Shown here: piece after piece, positions 17,599-27,517 of the stretch
Position numbering within the stretch: the stretch's first letter is position 1
Layout of the letters: every line of letters starts with the position of its first letter
Source of the DNA: an uncultured Verrucomicrobia subdivision 3 bacterium
GTDB lineage: Bacteria; Verrucomicrobiota; Verrucomicrobiia; Limisphaerales; UBA11358
DNA length: 46,407 nucleotides
Assembly: GCA_903842235.1 (NCBI GenBank)
Contig: CAIMLG010000198.1
Span: 1 to 46,407, forward strand
Reading direction: 5' to 3'
Notes under the pieces: generated by a model
What the model was told of the DNA's origin: nothing
The model's database searches: none
Seen by the model: the letters and a program-made list of their open reading frames with translations, nothing else
Translations under genes and position numbers: made by a program

Positions 17599-18548
17599 AG
17601 TCGGTTCTCCCGTTTGGCCAGGTAACCGCTGAGCGCGGTGACCGGCGGCTGGGTGGTGCGGAGCTGGATGAAATCGCCGCCGGCCGCGCGAAAATGTTCC
17701 TCCAGTTCGGCGCAATGTTGTTTGAACCGTTTGAGATAACCGGCGCGCACGGCGGCGGCATCGAGTTGCTGGCGCGCGCCGCTTTCCGCGTCCACCCAAA
17801 AGCCGGCGTGGGGCTGGTCAAAATCCAATTCCAGCGGATCCAAAATTTGCAGGCCGATGAGATCGTGGCCGTCGTAATGCAGCCGGCTCAAGGCGGCTTC
17901 CAGCGCGGGCAGATCCTCGTAAAAGTCGCTGGCGATGACGACGAGCGAACGCGGCGGAATGACTTCCGCTAGCGCCTCCAGCGCGCGCGCCAGGGCGGTT
18001 TGCTTTTGTGGTGGAAAATGTTCCATGCGCCCGATGAAGGTCTGCCAGTGCGACGCCGTGGAGCGCGCCCGGAGAAAATCCACCAGTTCCACGCCGGCCA
18101 CGCCGAGGCCAAACGCGTCGCCCTGCCGCTGCGCGAGCGTGGCAATGCCGGCGAGCGCCAGCCGGGCGAAATCCAGTTTGTTCATTGCCTGGGGCCGCGA
18201 TTTGAAATCCATGGACGCGCTGGCGTCGAGCACGGTGAACACGCGCAGTTGGGTTTCCTCTTCGTATTGTTTGACATGGAGCCGGTCGCTGCGGCCAAAC
18301 AACCGCCAGTCCACGCGCCTTAAATCGTCGCCCAGCTGGTAGTCGCGATATTCGGCGAACTCCACGGACGAGCCCTTCTGCGGACTGCGATGACGGCCGC
18401 TCAAAAAGCCATCCACCAGACAGCGCGAGCGCAGGGCCAGCGAAGGCAGATCCGCCAGCAGTTGCAAATCCAACGGCGGCACGGCCCGCGCTGCGGGTGC
18501 GCGATGAAACACCGGCGGCAGACGGAGCGATGGCGGCAGGGTGGGCAT
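17595..18548 (-). CDS. DUF58-domain protein
   Basis: This 317-residue protein carries the DUF58 signature: EFAEYRDYQLGDDLRRVDWR followed by LFGRSDRLHVKQYEEET. A vWA-like fold follows with the metal-site pattern DASASMD. There is no membrane segment; it is probably cytoplasmic. DUF58 proteins form a stock partnership with MoxR ATPases, thought to be chaperone-like assembly of vWA proteins. It starts three bases after MoxR ends (stop at 18552, ATG at 18548) and its stop overlaps the BatA start, so co-translation is likely. Confidence 0.9.
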   Translation of the reverse strand: MPTLPPSLRLPPVFHRAPAARAVPPLDLQLLADLPSLALRSRCLVDGFLSGRHRSPQKGSSVEFAEYRDYQLGDDLRRVDWRLFGRSDRLHVKQYEEETQLRVFTVLDASASMDFKSRPQAMNKLDFARLALAGIATLAQRQGDAFGLGVAGVELVDFLRARSTASHWQTFIGRMEHFPPQKQTALARALEALAEVIPPRSLVVIASDFYEDLPALEAALSRLHYDGHDLIGLQILDPLELDFDQPHAGFWVDAESGARQQLDAAAVRAGYLKRFKQHCAELEEHFRAAGGDFIQLRTTQPPVTALSGYLAKRENRL

Positions 18549-18551
18549 GGG

Positions 18552-19568
18552 TTATCGGACCGTCTCCACCAACTGCTCAATGAGCGCATCCACGGTTTGT
18601 TTGTCTGCCTCCGCGCGATAGTTGGTGATGAGGCGGTGACGCAAAACCAGCTTGGTTGCGCGCTTGATGTCTTCGCGCGCGACATTGTAACGGCCGTCGA
18701 GCACGGCAAAAACTTTTCCCGCGAGCGCCAGATATTGGGAGGCGCGCGGTCCGGCGCCCCATTGAACGAAGCGTTTCACGAAGTCGGGTGCCGTCGCGCT
18801 TTCGGGCCGCGTGGCTTGCACCAGCGCGACGGCGTAATTGGCCACGGTTTCCGGCACCGGCACCTGACGGACGGCGCGCTGCAATGCGAGCAGTTCCGGC
18901 CCGGTCCAGATCTTTTCGAGCGGGGCGGGTTCGTCGCCGGTGGTGGTCAGCAGAATCTGCACTTCCTCGGCGTGCGAGGGATAATTGACGCGGAGATTGA
19001 ACATGAACCGGTCCAGTTGCGCCTCGGGCAGGGGATAGGTGCCTTCCTGCTCGATGGGATTTTGCGTGGCCATCACGAAAAACGGCGACGGCAGATCGTA
19101 GCTGCGCCCGGCGACGGTCACGCGCCGCTCCTGCATGGCTTCCAGCAGCGCCGCCTGCGTCTTGGGCGGTGTGCGGTTGATCTCGTCGGCGAGAATCAGG
19201 CTGGCAAAAACCGGCCCGCGCACGAACCGAAACTGCCGGTGGCCGTCGGCGCCTTCTTCCAGAATTTCCGTGCCGGTGATGTCGCTGGGCATCAGGTCGG
19301 GCGTGAATTGGATGCGCTGAAACGGCAGGTCCAGCAATTCGGCGAGGCTGCGGATGAGCAGCGTTTTGGCCAGGCCGGGCACGCCGATCATCAGCACGTG
19401 GCCCTGCACGGCGAGCGCGACAAAGAGGTCGCGGATGATTTCGTCCTGGCCGATGATGCGGCGATCCAGCGCGTCGGCGAGCTGGCGATAACGGGTCGGC
19501 ACGAGCCGGAGCAGTTCGACGTCGGCATCGGTGACGAGGTCGGGCTTGGGAGCAGTCATGTTATTCAT
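18552..19568 (-). CDS. MoxR-family AAA+ ATPase
   Basis: This 338-residue protein contains Walker A GVPGLAKT, the MoxR block FTPDLMPSDITGTEIL, Walker B LILADEIN followed by RTPPKTQAALLEAM, sensor 1 FFVMATQNPIEQEGTYPLPE, and AQLDRF. All catalytic parts of the AAA+ core are present. A second ATG at 19559 is possible. MoxR ATPases are cytoplasmic chaperone-like factors that act with vWA-domain partners. It lies 28 bases after the sigma-factor gene in the same direction, so the sigma factor and the complex are probably one transcript. Confidence 0.92.
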   Translation of the reverse strand: MNNMTAPKPDLVTDADVELLRLVPTRYRQLADALDRRIIGQDEIIRDLFVALAVQGHVLMIGVPGLAKTLLIRSLAELLDLPFQRIQFTPDLMPSDITGTEILEEGADGHRQFRFVRGPVFASLILADEINRTPPKTQAALLEAMQERRVTVAGRSYDLPSPFFVMATQNPIEQEGTYPLPEAQLDRFMFNLRVNYPSHAEEVQILLTTTGDEPAPLEKIWTGPELLALQRAVRQVPVPETVANYAVALVQATRPESATAPDFVKRFVQWGAGPRASQYLALAGKVFAVLDGRYNVAREDIKRATKLVLRHRLITNYRAEADKQTVDALIEQLVETVR

Positions 19569-19596
19569 AGTCAGATTCTAATGGCGGTGGTTCAAT

Positions 19597-21090
19597 TTAT
19601 TTTTCCGCCGCCGGCGGATTGGTGGTTGCCGTATTTACGCCGAAGGGCGCGCCAAGAATTTTTCCGCTGGCGGGATCGGCGAGTTGCGCGTGCTCGGATT
19701 GCGCCAGGTTGGCCTGCTTGCATTGCTCGCTCACATCGGCGGACGCGCGGGCGGCAATTTCCGCGAGCGGGGCTTTCGGCGCGGCGGCGAAGGCTTTCAC
19801 CCACGCGGGTAGAAACCGCGGTTGGTCCGGCTCGCCTTCGGCCAGCGTGGCGGAAAGCACGGTGCGGTGGCCGTCGCTCAACTCTGGCAGGAAACCGCCG
19901 GAACTGCCTGTGCCGATGAAGATAAACTGGCGACCGGGAACCGCATCGAGCGCGGTGCGCAGATCCGCCGCCGTCAGCCGCGGGCCGCTGACCTGAAATG
20001 CCGGCCCACCGCCCTGGGCCTTGCCGGACTGGCCGAGCAGCACCAGCCAAAATTCATCGCGCACAGAACCGCCAAGGTTGTGGAGCTTTTGCAAAATCTG
20101 TGCCCGCGTGACTTTGCCGGAAAGAATTTCGACGTGGTCGGCGTCAAAGCCGCGTGCGACCAGATTTTTTTTTATTTCCGCCGCGAGCGCTTCAATCTGT
20201 TCCGGAGCGTCGCTGGCGATCAAGCCGACGACAATCAGCGCCGCCGGGCCGGGCGTCAGCGGCGTCGAGGGGGTGAGGATTTCCGTCCGGGCGTTTTCGG
20301 GACTGGCCGCCAGCTGGGACAAACCGAAGGTTGCCACTGCGCCAGCGAGAATCACCGCCGCGCCGACCGAGCACGCAAATTTCAGCTTGGCCCACGCCAT
20401 GGCCTTGAGCGCGCCCTGGATGATGGTGCGCGTGGACGGGCTGGCGGCTTCGCCGAGGTGTGCCGACGTTGCCAGCGTGACGACCGCATTCGGCGCAGCG
20501 CTGACCGAATAGGTTGAGACCGCACTGGCAATAATCGCCGTGCTGAACAAGGCGCCGCGTCGGGCAAAGGATTTCCGCAGTTTATCCAGGGCGCGTTGGA
20601 CGCGTTTTCGGGCCGTGTGTTCTTCCAGCCCGAGCGTGGTGGCGACGTCTTTCAAGCTTTTGTTCTCGAAGAAACGCAGGACCAGCACGTCGCGGTCATT
20701 GCCGCGCAGCCGGGCCATGGCCTCGTCGAGCAATGGGGCGAGCTGGGTCCAGGCGGGGTCGAATTCGGGGGTTGGGATGGTGGCTTCCATGGCGGCCTCC
20801 TGTTCTCGTTGTTGACGGCGCAACTCGCGCTTGCGGACATCGGCGCAGGCGAATCGCGTGGTGCGATACAGCCAGCCGGATAATACGGTGTCCGGGCTGA
20901 GCGCAGTGGCCTTGCGCGCCAGAATGACAAACACCGCCTGCGCGACATCCTGCGCCAGATGGGCATCGCCCAATTGGCGGAAAGCCGCCGAATAGACCAG
21001 CCCGGCATGGCGCGTCACCAGCGCGGCAAAGGCCGCCTCCGATTGCTCGGCGGCATACGCTTGCACCATCGCCATGTCCTCACTGATCAT
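19597..21090 (-). CDS. ECF sigma factor with membrane helices and a C-terminal caspase/C13-like pseudo-protease domain
   Basis: This 497-residue protein begins at the ATG at 21090, preceded by AAAGGTAG; the frame is open to 21129. Residues ~12-70 are sigma region 2 (EAAFAALVTRHAGLVYSAAF, then QDVAQAVFVILARKA) and ~115-175 region 4 (LRGNDRDVLVLRFFENKSLK, then LGLEEHTARKRVQRALDKLR). Two hydrophobic helices follow (~183-203 and ~238-262), so the protein is probably membrane-tethered. The C-terminal ~200 residues are an alpha/beta domain: LIVVGLIASDAPEQIEALAA, EFWLVLLGQSGKA, FIFIGTGSSGGF, HRTVLSATLAEG. This resembles the C13/caspase-like domain of verrucomicrobial sigma-factor fusions, but where catalytic His and Cys are expected (GHG, and C before SG) it reads GQS and TGSS. 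It therefore looks inactive. It heads the MoxR operon. Confidence 0.8.
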   Translation of the reverse strand: MISEDMAMVQAYAAEQSEAAFAALVTRHAGLVYSAAFRQLGDAHLAQDVAQAVFVILARKATALSPDTVLSGWLYRTTRFACADVRKRELRRQQREQEAAMEATIPTPEFDPAWTQLAPLLDEAMARLRGNDRDVLVLRFFENKSLKDVATTLGLEEHTARKRVQRALDKLRKSFARRGALFSTAIIASAVSTYSVSAAPNAVVTLATSAHLGEAASPSTRTIIQGALKAMAWAKLKFACSVGAAVILAGAVATFGLSQLAASPENARTEILTPSTPLTPGPAALIVVGLIASDAPEQIEALAAEIKKNLVARGFDADHVEILSGKVTRAQILQKLHNLGGSVRDEFWLVLLGQSGKAQGGGPAFQVSGPRLTAADLRTALDAVPGRQFIFIGTGSSGGFLPELSDGHRTVLSATLAEGEPDQPRFLPAWVKAFAAAPKAPLAEIAARASADVSEQCKQANLAQSEHAQLADPASGKILGAPFGVNTATTNPPAAEK

Positions 21091-21716
21091 TCTACCTTTA
21101 TATGGCCGCCCAAACGGCATCGGAGACAAAAATGATTTTGATCCCTAAAACCAGCCCCTGTCTGCATTGACGGCCAAATTTCAACCAAGCTCAATTTATT
21201 GAACATTTTGTCGGCCTATCGCCAGCCCGATCTGCCTGACAGAAATGTTACCTTGAATCCGGCGCTGGTTTTCCTCGCCGCGCCGACTACTTTTACCGTG
21301 CCCCAAGAATAACCGTGACCCCGCCGCGTGCTGTGCTCGAAAAGTTGAATGGCTTGATGGCTTCAAGCTGACAATTAAGGGCTTAGAATACAAGCTTCAA
21401 GATTGGTGGGTTTCGATCCCCGGCCCCATGGTTCCTTATTCTCGATGATAAAGGAGATTTTGGAGGAGCTTGGGGCGTTGGTTAATGGTTTCTCAAATCC
21501 AAACGGCGCTCCGCAAATTAACTGTTGGTTCAGGTCTGGTTTGGCTGGTGCGAACTGGCCTCGCTACGAGTCCTGTCCGTGACCCCCTCATTTGCGGGGG
21601 TGTTCATGCCTGCAGGGCTATGGTAGGTTGAACGCATCCAATGATCTGGCGAATGCGAATTATTCCAATCGATTGCACCATCGGTGCTTGAACCTCTAAT
21701 TTCCAAAAATTACACT
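21091..21716. other. Divergent intergenic region between sigma-factor operon and secreted repeat protein
   Basis: This 626-base stretch has no convincing gene and must hold two divergent promoters. Visible: AAAGGTAG (21092-21099, minus) is the likely ribosome site of the sigma factor; a hairpin ACCCCC/GGGGGT lies at 21582-21601; and a tRNA T-arm-like phrase (GGGTTTCGATCCCC) lies at about 21408-21421 without a matching acceptor half upstream. GC is lower than in the coding regions. Confidence 0.5.
21582..21601. other. Hairpin upstream of the secreted repeat protein
   Basis: ACCCCC and GGGGGT pair perfectly around an 8-base loop, 115 bases before the ATG at 21717. There is no T tract, so it is more likely a leader structure or operator than a terminator. 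The role is unknown. Confidence 0.35.
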
Positions 21717-24700
21717 ATGAAAACCTTGTTAAAACGCGTTTCCTGGGCGGGCCTGCTGCTGGCGGCTCTCGGCGGCAGGCTGGCCTCGGCGCAGACGCTC
21801 ATTATCAGCGACCAATACAATGTGGCTAACTCGGGGTCGGGCTTTGCCTTGGGCAGCGGGGTGAATTCCGGGATCAATCCGCCCACCACGCGATTGACCG
21901 GCACGCAGGCGGCCAATTTGCGTTACTATCAGGCCGTTGGCACCAAGGCGGCCTCGGCCCATTACATTACCAATAGCGCCAAGCTGGCAATTGCGCCCGT
22001 TGCGGTGGCTTCGACCCTTTCGCTGAGCACCAATGGGACGAGTGTATTTGATTTTGGGCCGGCGCTTAACGCGGTTTCGGCCACGCCGGCGTTGCCGGGA
22101 GTTTATGATGTGACCATCAACATCGCCAATGCGACGTTGGCCAATGCGCGGTGTTCGTTTGCGATCAGCTCGGCGTTCGGGCAGTCGGGGGCTTGGGATT
22201 TCGGCATTCAAATTTACCACGCGAACACGGGCGATGCGGCCTACACGCTGCAGAAGCGGATTGCGACCACAGCGGCGGGGCTGGCGACGGCGATCAACAA
22301 TGTGATTGGGACGGTGGGCACCTATTCAAACGAGGTGGCGTTTTTGATCCGGGTGACGGATGCTGGGGCGGAATCCGGGGCGAATTACCACTCGCGGGTG
22401 CAGGTGTCGGTGGACGGGGGTAGCACGTGGATTTATGATACGGTCGGCGATGTGGACCTGCCTAATGGCTGGCGGTTCCCGGCTTTGACCCGGTATGTTT
22501 TCTGGGACATTGCCCCGAACGCCGGAGTCGTCACCTATGATAACTTCACGATAAACTGGCTCTCCGGACCGTCCCCAACAGCGCCGCGGGTGTGGACGGG
22601 GGGCGGAACTTCGGACAGCAATTGGAGCACCGCTGCCAACTGGAGCGGCGTGGTGCCGAATGTGGGGGATGCCCTGATCTTCAACGGGCTGATCCGGCAG
22701 GCCAACAACAATGATCTGAGCGGGCTGGGCGGGACGAGCCTGATTTTCAGCAATGGCGGATTCAATCTGTCTGGGAATGCGCTGGTAAATGTGGGGGCCA
22801 TCTCCAATCTGGCCGGACTCAATATCATCGGACTGCCATTGGCGTGGCCGAGTTCCGGGGCCATCTGGAATCTGGCGCCCAACAGTGAAGTGCAGCTCAC
22901 CGGGGCCAATTGGCAGGAAAACGCCGGGAACCAGACGTTCAACGGCGGCGGCACCCTGCGCCTCAAAGGCAGTTTCAACATCGGGATGACCAATGCCGTC
23001 ACGCAAACCACCTACCTGAACGACGGCCAGATTATTGTGGATGGCGGCAGCTTCACTTCGCGCGGTGGCTTCCGGATTGGCGAACAGACGCTCACGGCCG
23101 CGAGTCCGCAACTGGTGCTGACCAACGGCGCGGCTTTTACGCTGACGATTCCGGGTTCCAATATCCGGGTGGGGGGTAGCACCAATCCGCTGGTCAGCAC
23201 CTTGGTGGTGGATCACAGCACGCTGACTTTGAGCGGGGGCGCCGTGGCGATTCCCAATGCGGCCGGGGCCACCGGAGTGGTGAGCCAGATCGGCGGTTTG
23301 GTGACCGGCGGCCGAATCAACTTCAGCTTGGCTGGCGCCGGCATGGGAACCTACACGGCCGCCAACGGCACCTTGGAAGTGCTGCAAGTGTTGAAAACCA
23401 CGGCGGGTGGCTTGGCGCAAATCTATTTTGACAATGCCATTTTGCGGACGGCGACCGGTGCCACCAACAGCCCGTTTATGAACGGGCTGGATGTGGCGCA
23501 AATCAATGCCGGCGGGCTGACGTTGGATACCACGACGACGGATGTGAGCATCGGGCAAGCCTTGACGGGTTCGGGCGGATTGACCAAGACCGGAAGCTAT
23601 ACCGCCACGCTCACGGGACCCAATACCTTTGCGGGGAATACCGCCGTGAACCAGGGTAGCTTGATCTTATCCTCTGTTCAAACCAATGTGGCGGCGATTC
23701 AGGTGGCCAGCGGCGCCACGCTTGGGGTGCTGTATCAAGCGCCGGGCACAACCTTGACCGCCGGCAGCTTGAATCTGGCAGCCAGTGCGTTGACGTTCGA
23801 CTTTGGCAACAACGGCAATTCGACCGGTTCGGTGGTGAAGGTTTCGAGTCTGAGTGCCAGCGGCGGTCCTGCGTCCGTAACGGTCAATGTTGCCAACGGG
23901 CCCTATCTCCAAACCGGACAAATCGTGCTGCTCAAATACAGCGGTGCCATCGGCGGTGGCTTTGCCGCCTTTACCCTGGGCAGTTTGCCGTCGGGCATGA
24001 CGGCCAACTTGGTGAATAACACGGGCAATAGTTCGATCGACTTGAATATCACCGGCGTGCCTGGATTTCTCTGGACCGGTGCCGTCAGCGGCGACTGGGA
24101 TGGCTCAACTTTGAACTGGTTGAACGGAAGCGGATCGCCCGCGACCTATGCCGATGGTTATGTCACAAAATTTCTGGACGGCGCCGCCACGGGCACCATC
24201 AATATTCCCGGTTTTCCGATACCTTCCAGCATTCTGGTCAGCAACAGCGCTTTGCCCTATGTCTGGAGCGGGGGCGGCATTGGCAATGGTTCCCAGCCGC
24301 TGCTGATCAAGAAGGGCTCCGGCACTTTGACCCGCATTGATGGCGAGGCGGATTTGATTCCCGTGTTTGAACTGGATCAAGGTACGGTGGTGATCAGCAA
24401 TACGTTTCCGGCCACCTTCACCACTGTGTTGACGGATAACGGCAGCACGCAGGGAGTGCTGGCGGTGCAGACGCCCTACACCTTGACCGCTTCCTCCGCG
24501 AACACGAATTACCATGGCGCCTTCCTGCTTTTGGATGGCATCCTCAAGCCGACCACGGCCCTCTGGTTTGGCACCACCAACGGCGGAACGACCATTACCA
24601 ACAACGCCACCTTGGACTTGAATTTTCTCAGCCTGGGCGACGAGCCGGTGGTGGTGTCGGGCGCGGGGGTGAATGGTCAGGGCGCGATTATTGATTCCAC

Positions 24701-25925
24701 CACTTCCACAACGGTGAGAGCCGTTCTGAAAAATGTCACTCTGGCCGGCGACACGGTGTTCGGCGCGCCCAACGGCGGCCGCTGGGACCTGCGGATCACC
24801 ACCGGCACCGGCGACGGACCGGGATTGGCCGGGAACGGACACAACCTGACCAAGGTAGGCTCGGGCATGGTGAGTATTGCCTGCGCGCTGGCCACCACCA
24901 ATGCGTCACCCTATTGGCGGATGAATTTGGGAAATATTTCCGTCAATGAAGGCACCCTGGCGTTTGCCCAAGCCGTGGATCTGGGAAATCCAGCCGCCGG
25001 CATGACGGTCAGCGCGGGGGCAACCTTGCAGCTCTTCAATCTGGGCCTGACGAATCCGGTCCAGAAGAGCATTACCATGACCGATGCCTTTCTCAATGGC
25101 AACGGCGGGGCCACGGGCACGAATGTTATTAACGGTTCCATGCAGTTGAGCGGGGTGATCAATGTTTCCGCCAACCAAGCTACGACGGTGGTCAATGGGC
25201 CCATCGGCGGCACGGGTTCCGTGGTTTTGACCGCCAACAGTCCCGGTGCTTTGATCTTGAATGGAACCAATACCTATTCGAGCGGCACCATCGTCAGCAA
25301 TGGAATCATTGGGGGCACTGGTATTATGGCCGGGAATTTAACCATGGTGGCCGGAACCTGCGCTCCGGGTTATAACGGAGTCGGAGCCTTGACTGTCAAT
25401 GGCAACGTCACCCTTGCGGGCACCACACTGATGGAATTGGATCGCGCCCAAACCCCGAATAGTGACCGGTTGGTGGTGGGCGGTAGTCTGGCTTTTGGCG
25501 GCAGCTTACAAGTGGTTTTGGGTGCGGGCGCAGCGTCGCCCCAAGCCAATGATACGTATCAACTGTTCAACAAGGGCGGATCCGGGATATTTACCCAGAT
25601 CACCCTGCCGGATCTTTCGGCACTCCCGGGTGGGCTGACTTGGAACACCAACAATCTGCTCAGTAGTGGGTCGATTTCCGTGAATGGCACCGCCTTACCG
25701 CCGGTGATCACCGCGATTGGCATGAGCGGAACCAACTTTACTTTCAGCGGTAGTGGCGGGGTGGCTGGCCAAACTTACTATGTGGTGGGGGCCACCAATG
25801 TGACTACTCCGTTGCCGCAATGGGTGCCGGTGGCCACCAATGTTTATGAAGCGGGCGGTTATTTCCACTTTACCAACCACATCACCAGCGGACCGGCCTT
25901 TTTCTACCGGGTAGAACAGCCTTAA
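21717..25925 (+). CDS. Giant secreted protein of autotransporter-associated beta-strand repeats
   Basis: This is a 1402-residue protein. The start at 21717 gives a clear signal peptide ([20 protein letters not shown], then RLASAQ) with likely cleavage after ASA. The frame is open to 21684, but that would put 11 residues before the signal. The mature part is Gly/Thr/Asn/Ser-rich and beta-solenoid-like, with recurring units: [19 protein letters not shown] and [19 protein letters not shown], then [20 protein letters not shown], and [19 protein letters not shown]. The C-terminus ([20 protein letters not shown], ending FFYRVEQP) is the ending common to verrucomicrobial repeat proteins. There is no autotransporter beta-barrel, so export relies on Sec plus another outer-membrane route. 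It is probably a surface or extracellular adhesive or polysaccharide-contacting protein. Confidence 0.85.
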   Translation: MKTLLKRVSWAGLLLAALGGRLASAQTLIISDQYNVANSGSGFALGSGVNSGINPPTTRLTGTQAANLRYYQAVGTKAASAHYITNSAKLAIAPVAVASTLSLSTNGTSVFDFGPALNAVSATPALPGVYDVTINIANATLANARCSFAISSAFGQSGAWDFGIQIYHANTGDAAYTLQKRIATTAAGLATAINNVIGTVGTYSNEVAFLIRVTDAGAESGANYHSRVQVSVDGGSTWIYDTVGDVDLPNGWRFPALTRYVFWDIAPNAGVVTYDNFTINWLSGPSPTAPRVWTGGGTSDSNWSTAANWSGVVPNVGDALIFNGLIRQANNNDLSGLGGTSLIFSNGGFNLSGNALVNVGAISNLAGLNIIGLPLAWPSSGAIWNLAPNSEVQLTGANWQENAGNQTFNGGGTLRLKGSFNIGMTNAVTQTTYLNDGQIIVDGGSFTSRGGFRIGEQTLTAASPQLVLTNGAAFTLTIPGSNIRVGGSTNPLVSTLVVDHSTLTLSGGAVAIPNAAGATGVVSQIGGLVTGGRINFSLAGAGMGTYTAANGTLEVLQVLKTTAGGLAQIYFDNAILRTATGATNSPFMNGLDVAQINAGGLTLDTTTTDVSIGQALTGSGGLTKTGSYTATLTGPNTFAGNTAVNQGSLILSSVQTNVAAIQVASGATLGVLYQAPGTTLTAGSLNLAASALTFDFGNNGNSTGSVVKVSSLSASGGPASVTVNVANGPYLQTGQIVLLKYSGAIGGGFAAFTLGSLPSGMTANLVNNTGNSSIDLNITGVPGFLWTGAVSGDWDGSTLNWLNGSGSPATYADGYVTKFLDGAATGTINIPGFPIPSSILVSNSALPYVWSGGGIGNGSQPLLIKKGSGTLTRIDGEADLIPVFELDQGTVVISNTFPATFTTVLTDNGSTQGVLAVQTPYTLTASSANTNYHGAFLLLDGILKPTTALWFGTTNGGTTITNNATLDLNFLSLGDEPVVVSGAGVNGQGAIIDSTTSTTVRAVLKNVTLAGDTVFGAPNGGRWDLRITTGTGDGPGLAGNGHNLTKVGSGMVSIACALATTNASPYWRMNLGNISVNEGTLAFAQAVDLGNPAAGMTVSAGATLQLFNLGLTNPVQKSITMTDAFLNGNGGATGTNVINGSMQLSGVINVSANQATTVVNGPIGGTGSVVLTANSPGALILNGTNTYSSGTIVSNGIIGGTGIMAGNLTMVAGTCAPGYNGVGALTVNGNVTLAGTTLMELDRAQTPNSDRLVVGGSLAFGGSLQVVLGAGAASPQANDTYQLFNKGGSGIFTQITLPDLSALPGGLTWNTNNLLSSGSISVNGTALPPVITAIGMSGTNFTFSGSGGVAGQTYYVVGATNVTTPLPQWVPVATNVYEAGGYFHFTNHITSGPAFFYRVEQP

Positions 25926-26002
25926 TCACAATCGCATCTATAATTGCCACCCATTCCATCATGCACCAAGCCATTGCCGCCGCAGGATTAAAAATATCGC
26001 CT

Positions 26003-26752
26003 ATGCCAAATCAGCCGGATGTAGATCAACCCCCAATCAAACATAACAAGCGGGCGTTTACCCTGATTGAATTGTTGGTGGTGATAGCCATCATTGCCAT
26101 CTTGGCGGCCATGTTGCTGCCGGCTTTGGCGAAAGCCAAAGAGAAGGCCAAAACCACCCTGTGTATCAGCAATCAAAAACAAATCCACTTGTCCTTCACG
26201 ATGTGGGGCGACGATAACAACGCCGGCAAATATCCTTGGAATACCGGCCCCGGCGGAGTGAGCGGCCCGCTGCGGACCAATTGGGTGGTATTGCAGCCCT
26301 ATCTGGTCAACCCCAAAGTCCTGACCTGTCCCAATGATATCAAACGAGTCACGCTCGACAGTTGGGCGCAATTGACGGTGGCTTGGGATTTCCGCACCAA
26401 CTTAAGCTATATGTTTTGTCCGGACGCCATGCCGACGCGGCCGAGTGCCATTTTAACGGGGGATAATACCATTTCCACCGATAATCCTAATAATGTAACC
26501 TTGGCCATGCCCGACACCCCCGCCACCGGATCGCTGTGTTCCTTTAATCGGGCCTTGATCATCCGCCGCGGCTGGATGAGCCAGATGCGCCATAAGGGCG
26601 TGGGAATTTTGAGTTTCTGCGATGGGAGCGTCAGCGCGACCAAATCGGCCCAGCTACAAGAAAGAATAAAGGATATGATGGACCGCTATTTGCCGGATCC
26701 CACCGAGGTGGTTCGATTTCAGTTGCCGCAATATAGTCCGATTCCCTTCTGA
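26003..26752 (+). CDS. Prepilin-type N-terminal cleavage/methylation protein (type II secretion pseudopilin-like)
   Basis: This is a 249-residue protein. After a short hydrophilic leader it has [20 protein letters not shown], the prepilin signal in which the leader is cut before Phe and the Phe is methylated, with Glu at +5. The remainder carries the verrucomicrobial/planctomycete pattern [14 protein letters not shown], then [19 protein letters not shown], a VLTCPND segment and, near the end, [12 protein letters not shown], typical of the DUF1559-like prepilin families. The ATG at 26003 is preferred; an in-frame ATG at 25961 would add 14 residues. It is likely a surface or secreted pseudopilin. 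It follows the giant repeat protein by 77 bases and may be co-transcribed with it. Confidence 0.88.
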   Translation: MPNQPDVDQPPIKHNKRAFTLIELLVVIAIIAILAAMLLPALAKAKEKAKTTLCISNQKQIHLSFTMWGDDNNAGKYPWNTGPGGVSGPLRTNWVVLQPYLVNPKVLTCPNDIKRVTLDSWAQLTVAWDFRTNLSYMFCPDAMPTRPSAILTGDNTISTDNPNNVTLAMPDTPATGSLCSFNRALIIRRGWMSQMRHKGVGILSFCDGSVSATKSAQLQERIKDMMDRYLPDPTEVVRFQLPQYSPIPF

Positions 26753-26812
26753 TTCCGGCTGAGGATTGTTCCAAATTCAAGCCCTGCCGGCGACGGGCCG
26801 CGTGGGGACTTC

Positions 26813-27454
26813 TCATTGCGAGCCCAAGTCATTCTTGGTGGCTTTAATGATCGCCTGGGTGCGGGAATGCACATGCAGCTTGCTGTAAATATCTTTTAAG
26901 TAGCTGCGGATAGTCGCCGGCGTCAGGCCCAGCGCCTCGGCCACTTCCTTGTTACTATAGCCGAGGGTGATATATTGCAGCACATCGGATTCGCGTTTGG
27001 TGAGCGTGTTTTCCGGCTTGCTCTGTGGATTTCCTGCGCGGAACGATTGCACCACTTTCCGGGCAATATAGGTGGACATGGGGGCGCCCCCTTGTTGGAC
27101 TTCGCTGATGGCACTCAATATCTCATCCGCCGAAGCGCGCTTCAGCAGGTAGCCATTGGCCCCCATCTGGAGCGCCTGGAAGATCCGGTCGCTATCATCA
27201 TAGACGGTGAGCATGATGATCTGCACCTCCGGCAACAGCAATTTGAGCTGCCGGACGCACTCAATCCCCGACATTTTCGGCAAATTAATGTCCATCAGCA
27301 CCACTTGTGGCTGCAGCCGCGGCAGCTTGGCCACTGCCATTTCTCCCGAGGAGTAGCTGCCAATGCATTGCAGGTCTTTGCATTCATTCAGCAATAATTC
27401 CAGGCTGGCGCGCCAGCGCTGATGGTCTTCCACGATCGCGATTTTCAGGGGCAT
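26813..27454 (-). CDS. NarL/FixJ-type response regulator
   Basis: This is a 213-residue protein. The receiver domain has all canonical residues: acidic pair E9/D10, phospho-acceptor D55 (VVLMDINLPKMSG), T83 (IIMLTVYDDSD) and K105 (GYLLKRA). The C-terminal LuxR-type helix-turn-helix reads LTKRESDVLQYITLGYSNKE and VAEALGLTPATIRSYLKDIY. The ATG at 27454 is chosen because the receiver starts there; the frame is open to 27493. It is a DNA-binding regulator activated by phosphorylation from the sensor kinase encoded just upstream in the same direction (63 bases apart). Target promoters are unknown. Confidence 0.92.
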   Translation of the reverse strand: MPLKIAIVEDHQRWRASLELLLNECKDLQCIGSYSSGEMAVAKLPRLQPQVVLMDINLPKMSGIECVRQLKLLLPEVQIIMLTVYDDSDRIFQALQMGANGYLLKRASADEILSAISEVQQGGAPMSTYIARKVVQSFRAGNPQSKPENTLTKRESDVLQYITLGYSNKEVAEALGLTPATIRSYLKDIYSKLHVHSRTQAIIKATKNDLGSQ

Positions 27455-27517
27455 AAAAAGTTTAAACGGGCAGGGGGCAGCCTGGGGATGCATTGGATGG
27501 GGGTTGCGCCGATTTGA

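Noticed and set aside
17599..17799. N-terminal extension of the BatA-type gene (67 residues)
   Set aside because: It overlaps the DUF58 coding region and is highly basic. The GTG at 17598 gives the canonical BatA start and a 4-base overlap with the DUF58 stop.
21400..21430. A tRNA gene
   Set aside because: Only a T-arm-like phrase is present, its stem pairs at just three positions, and there is no acceptor, D or anticodon arm upstream.
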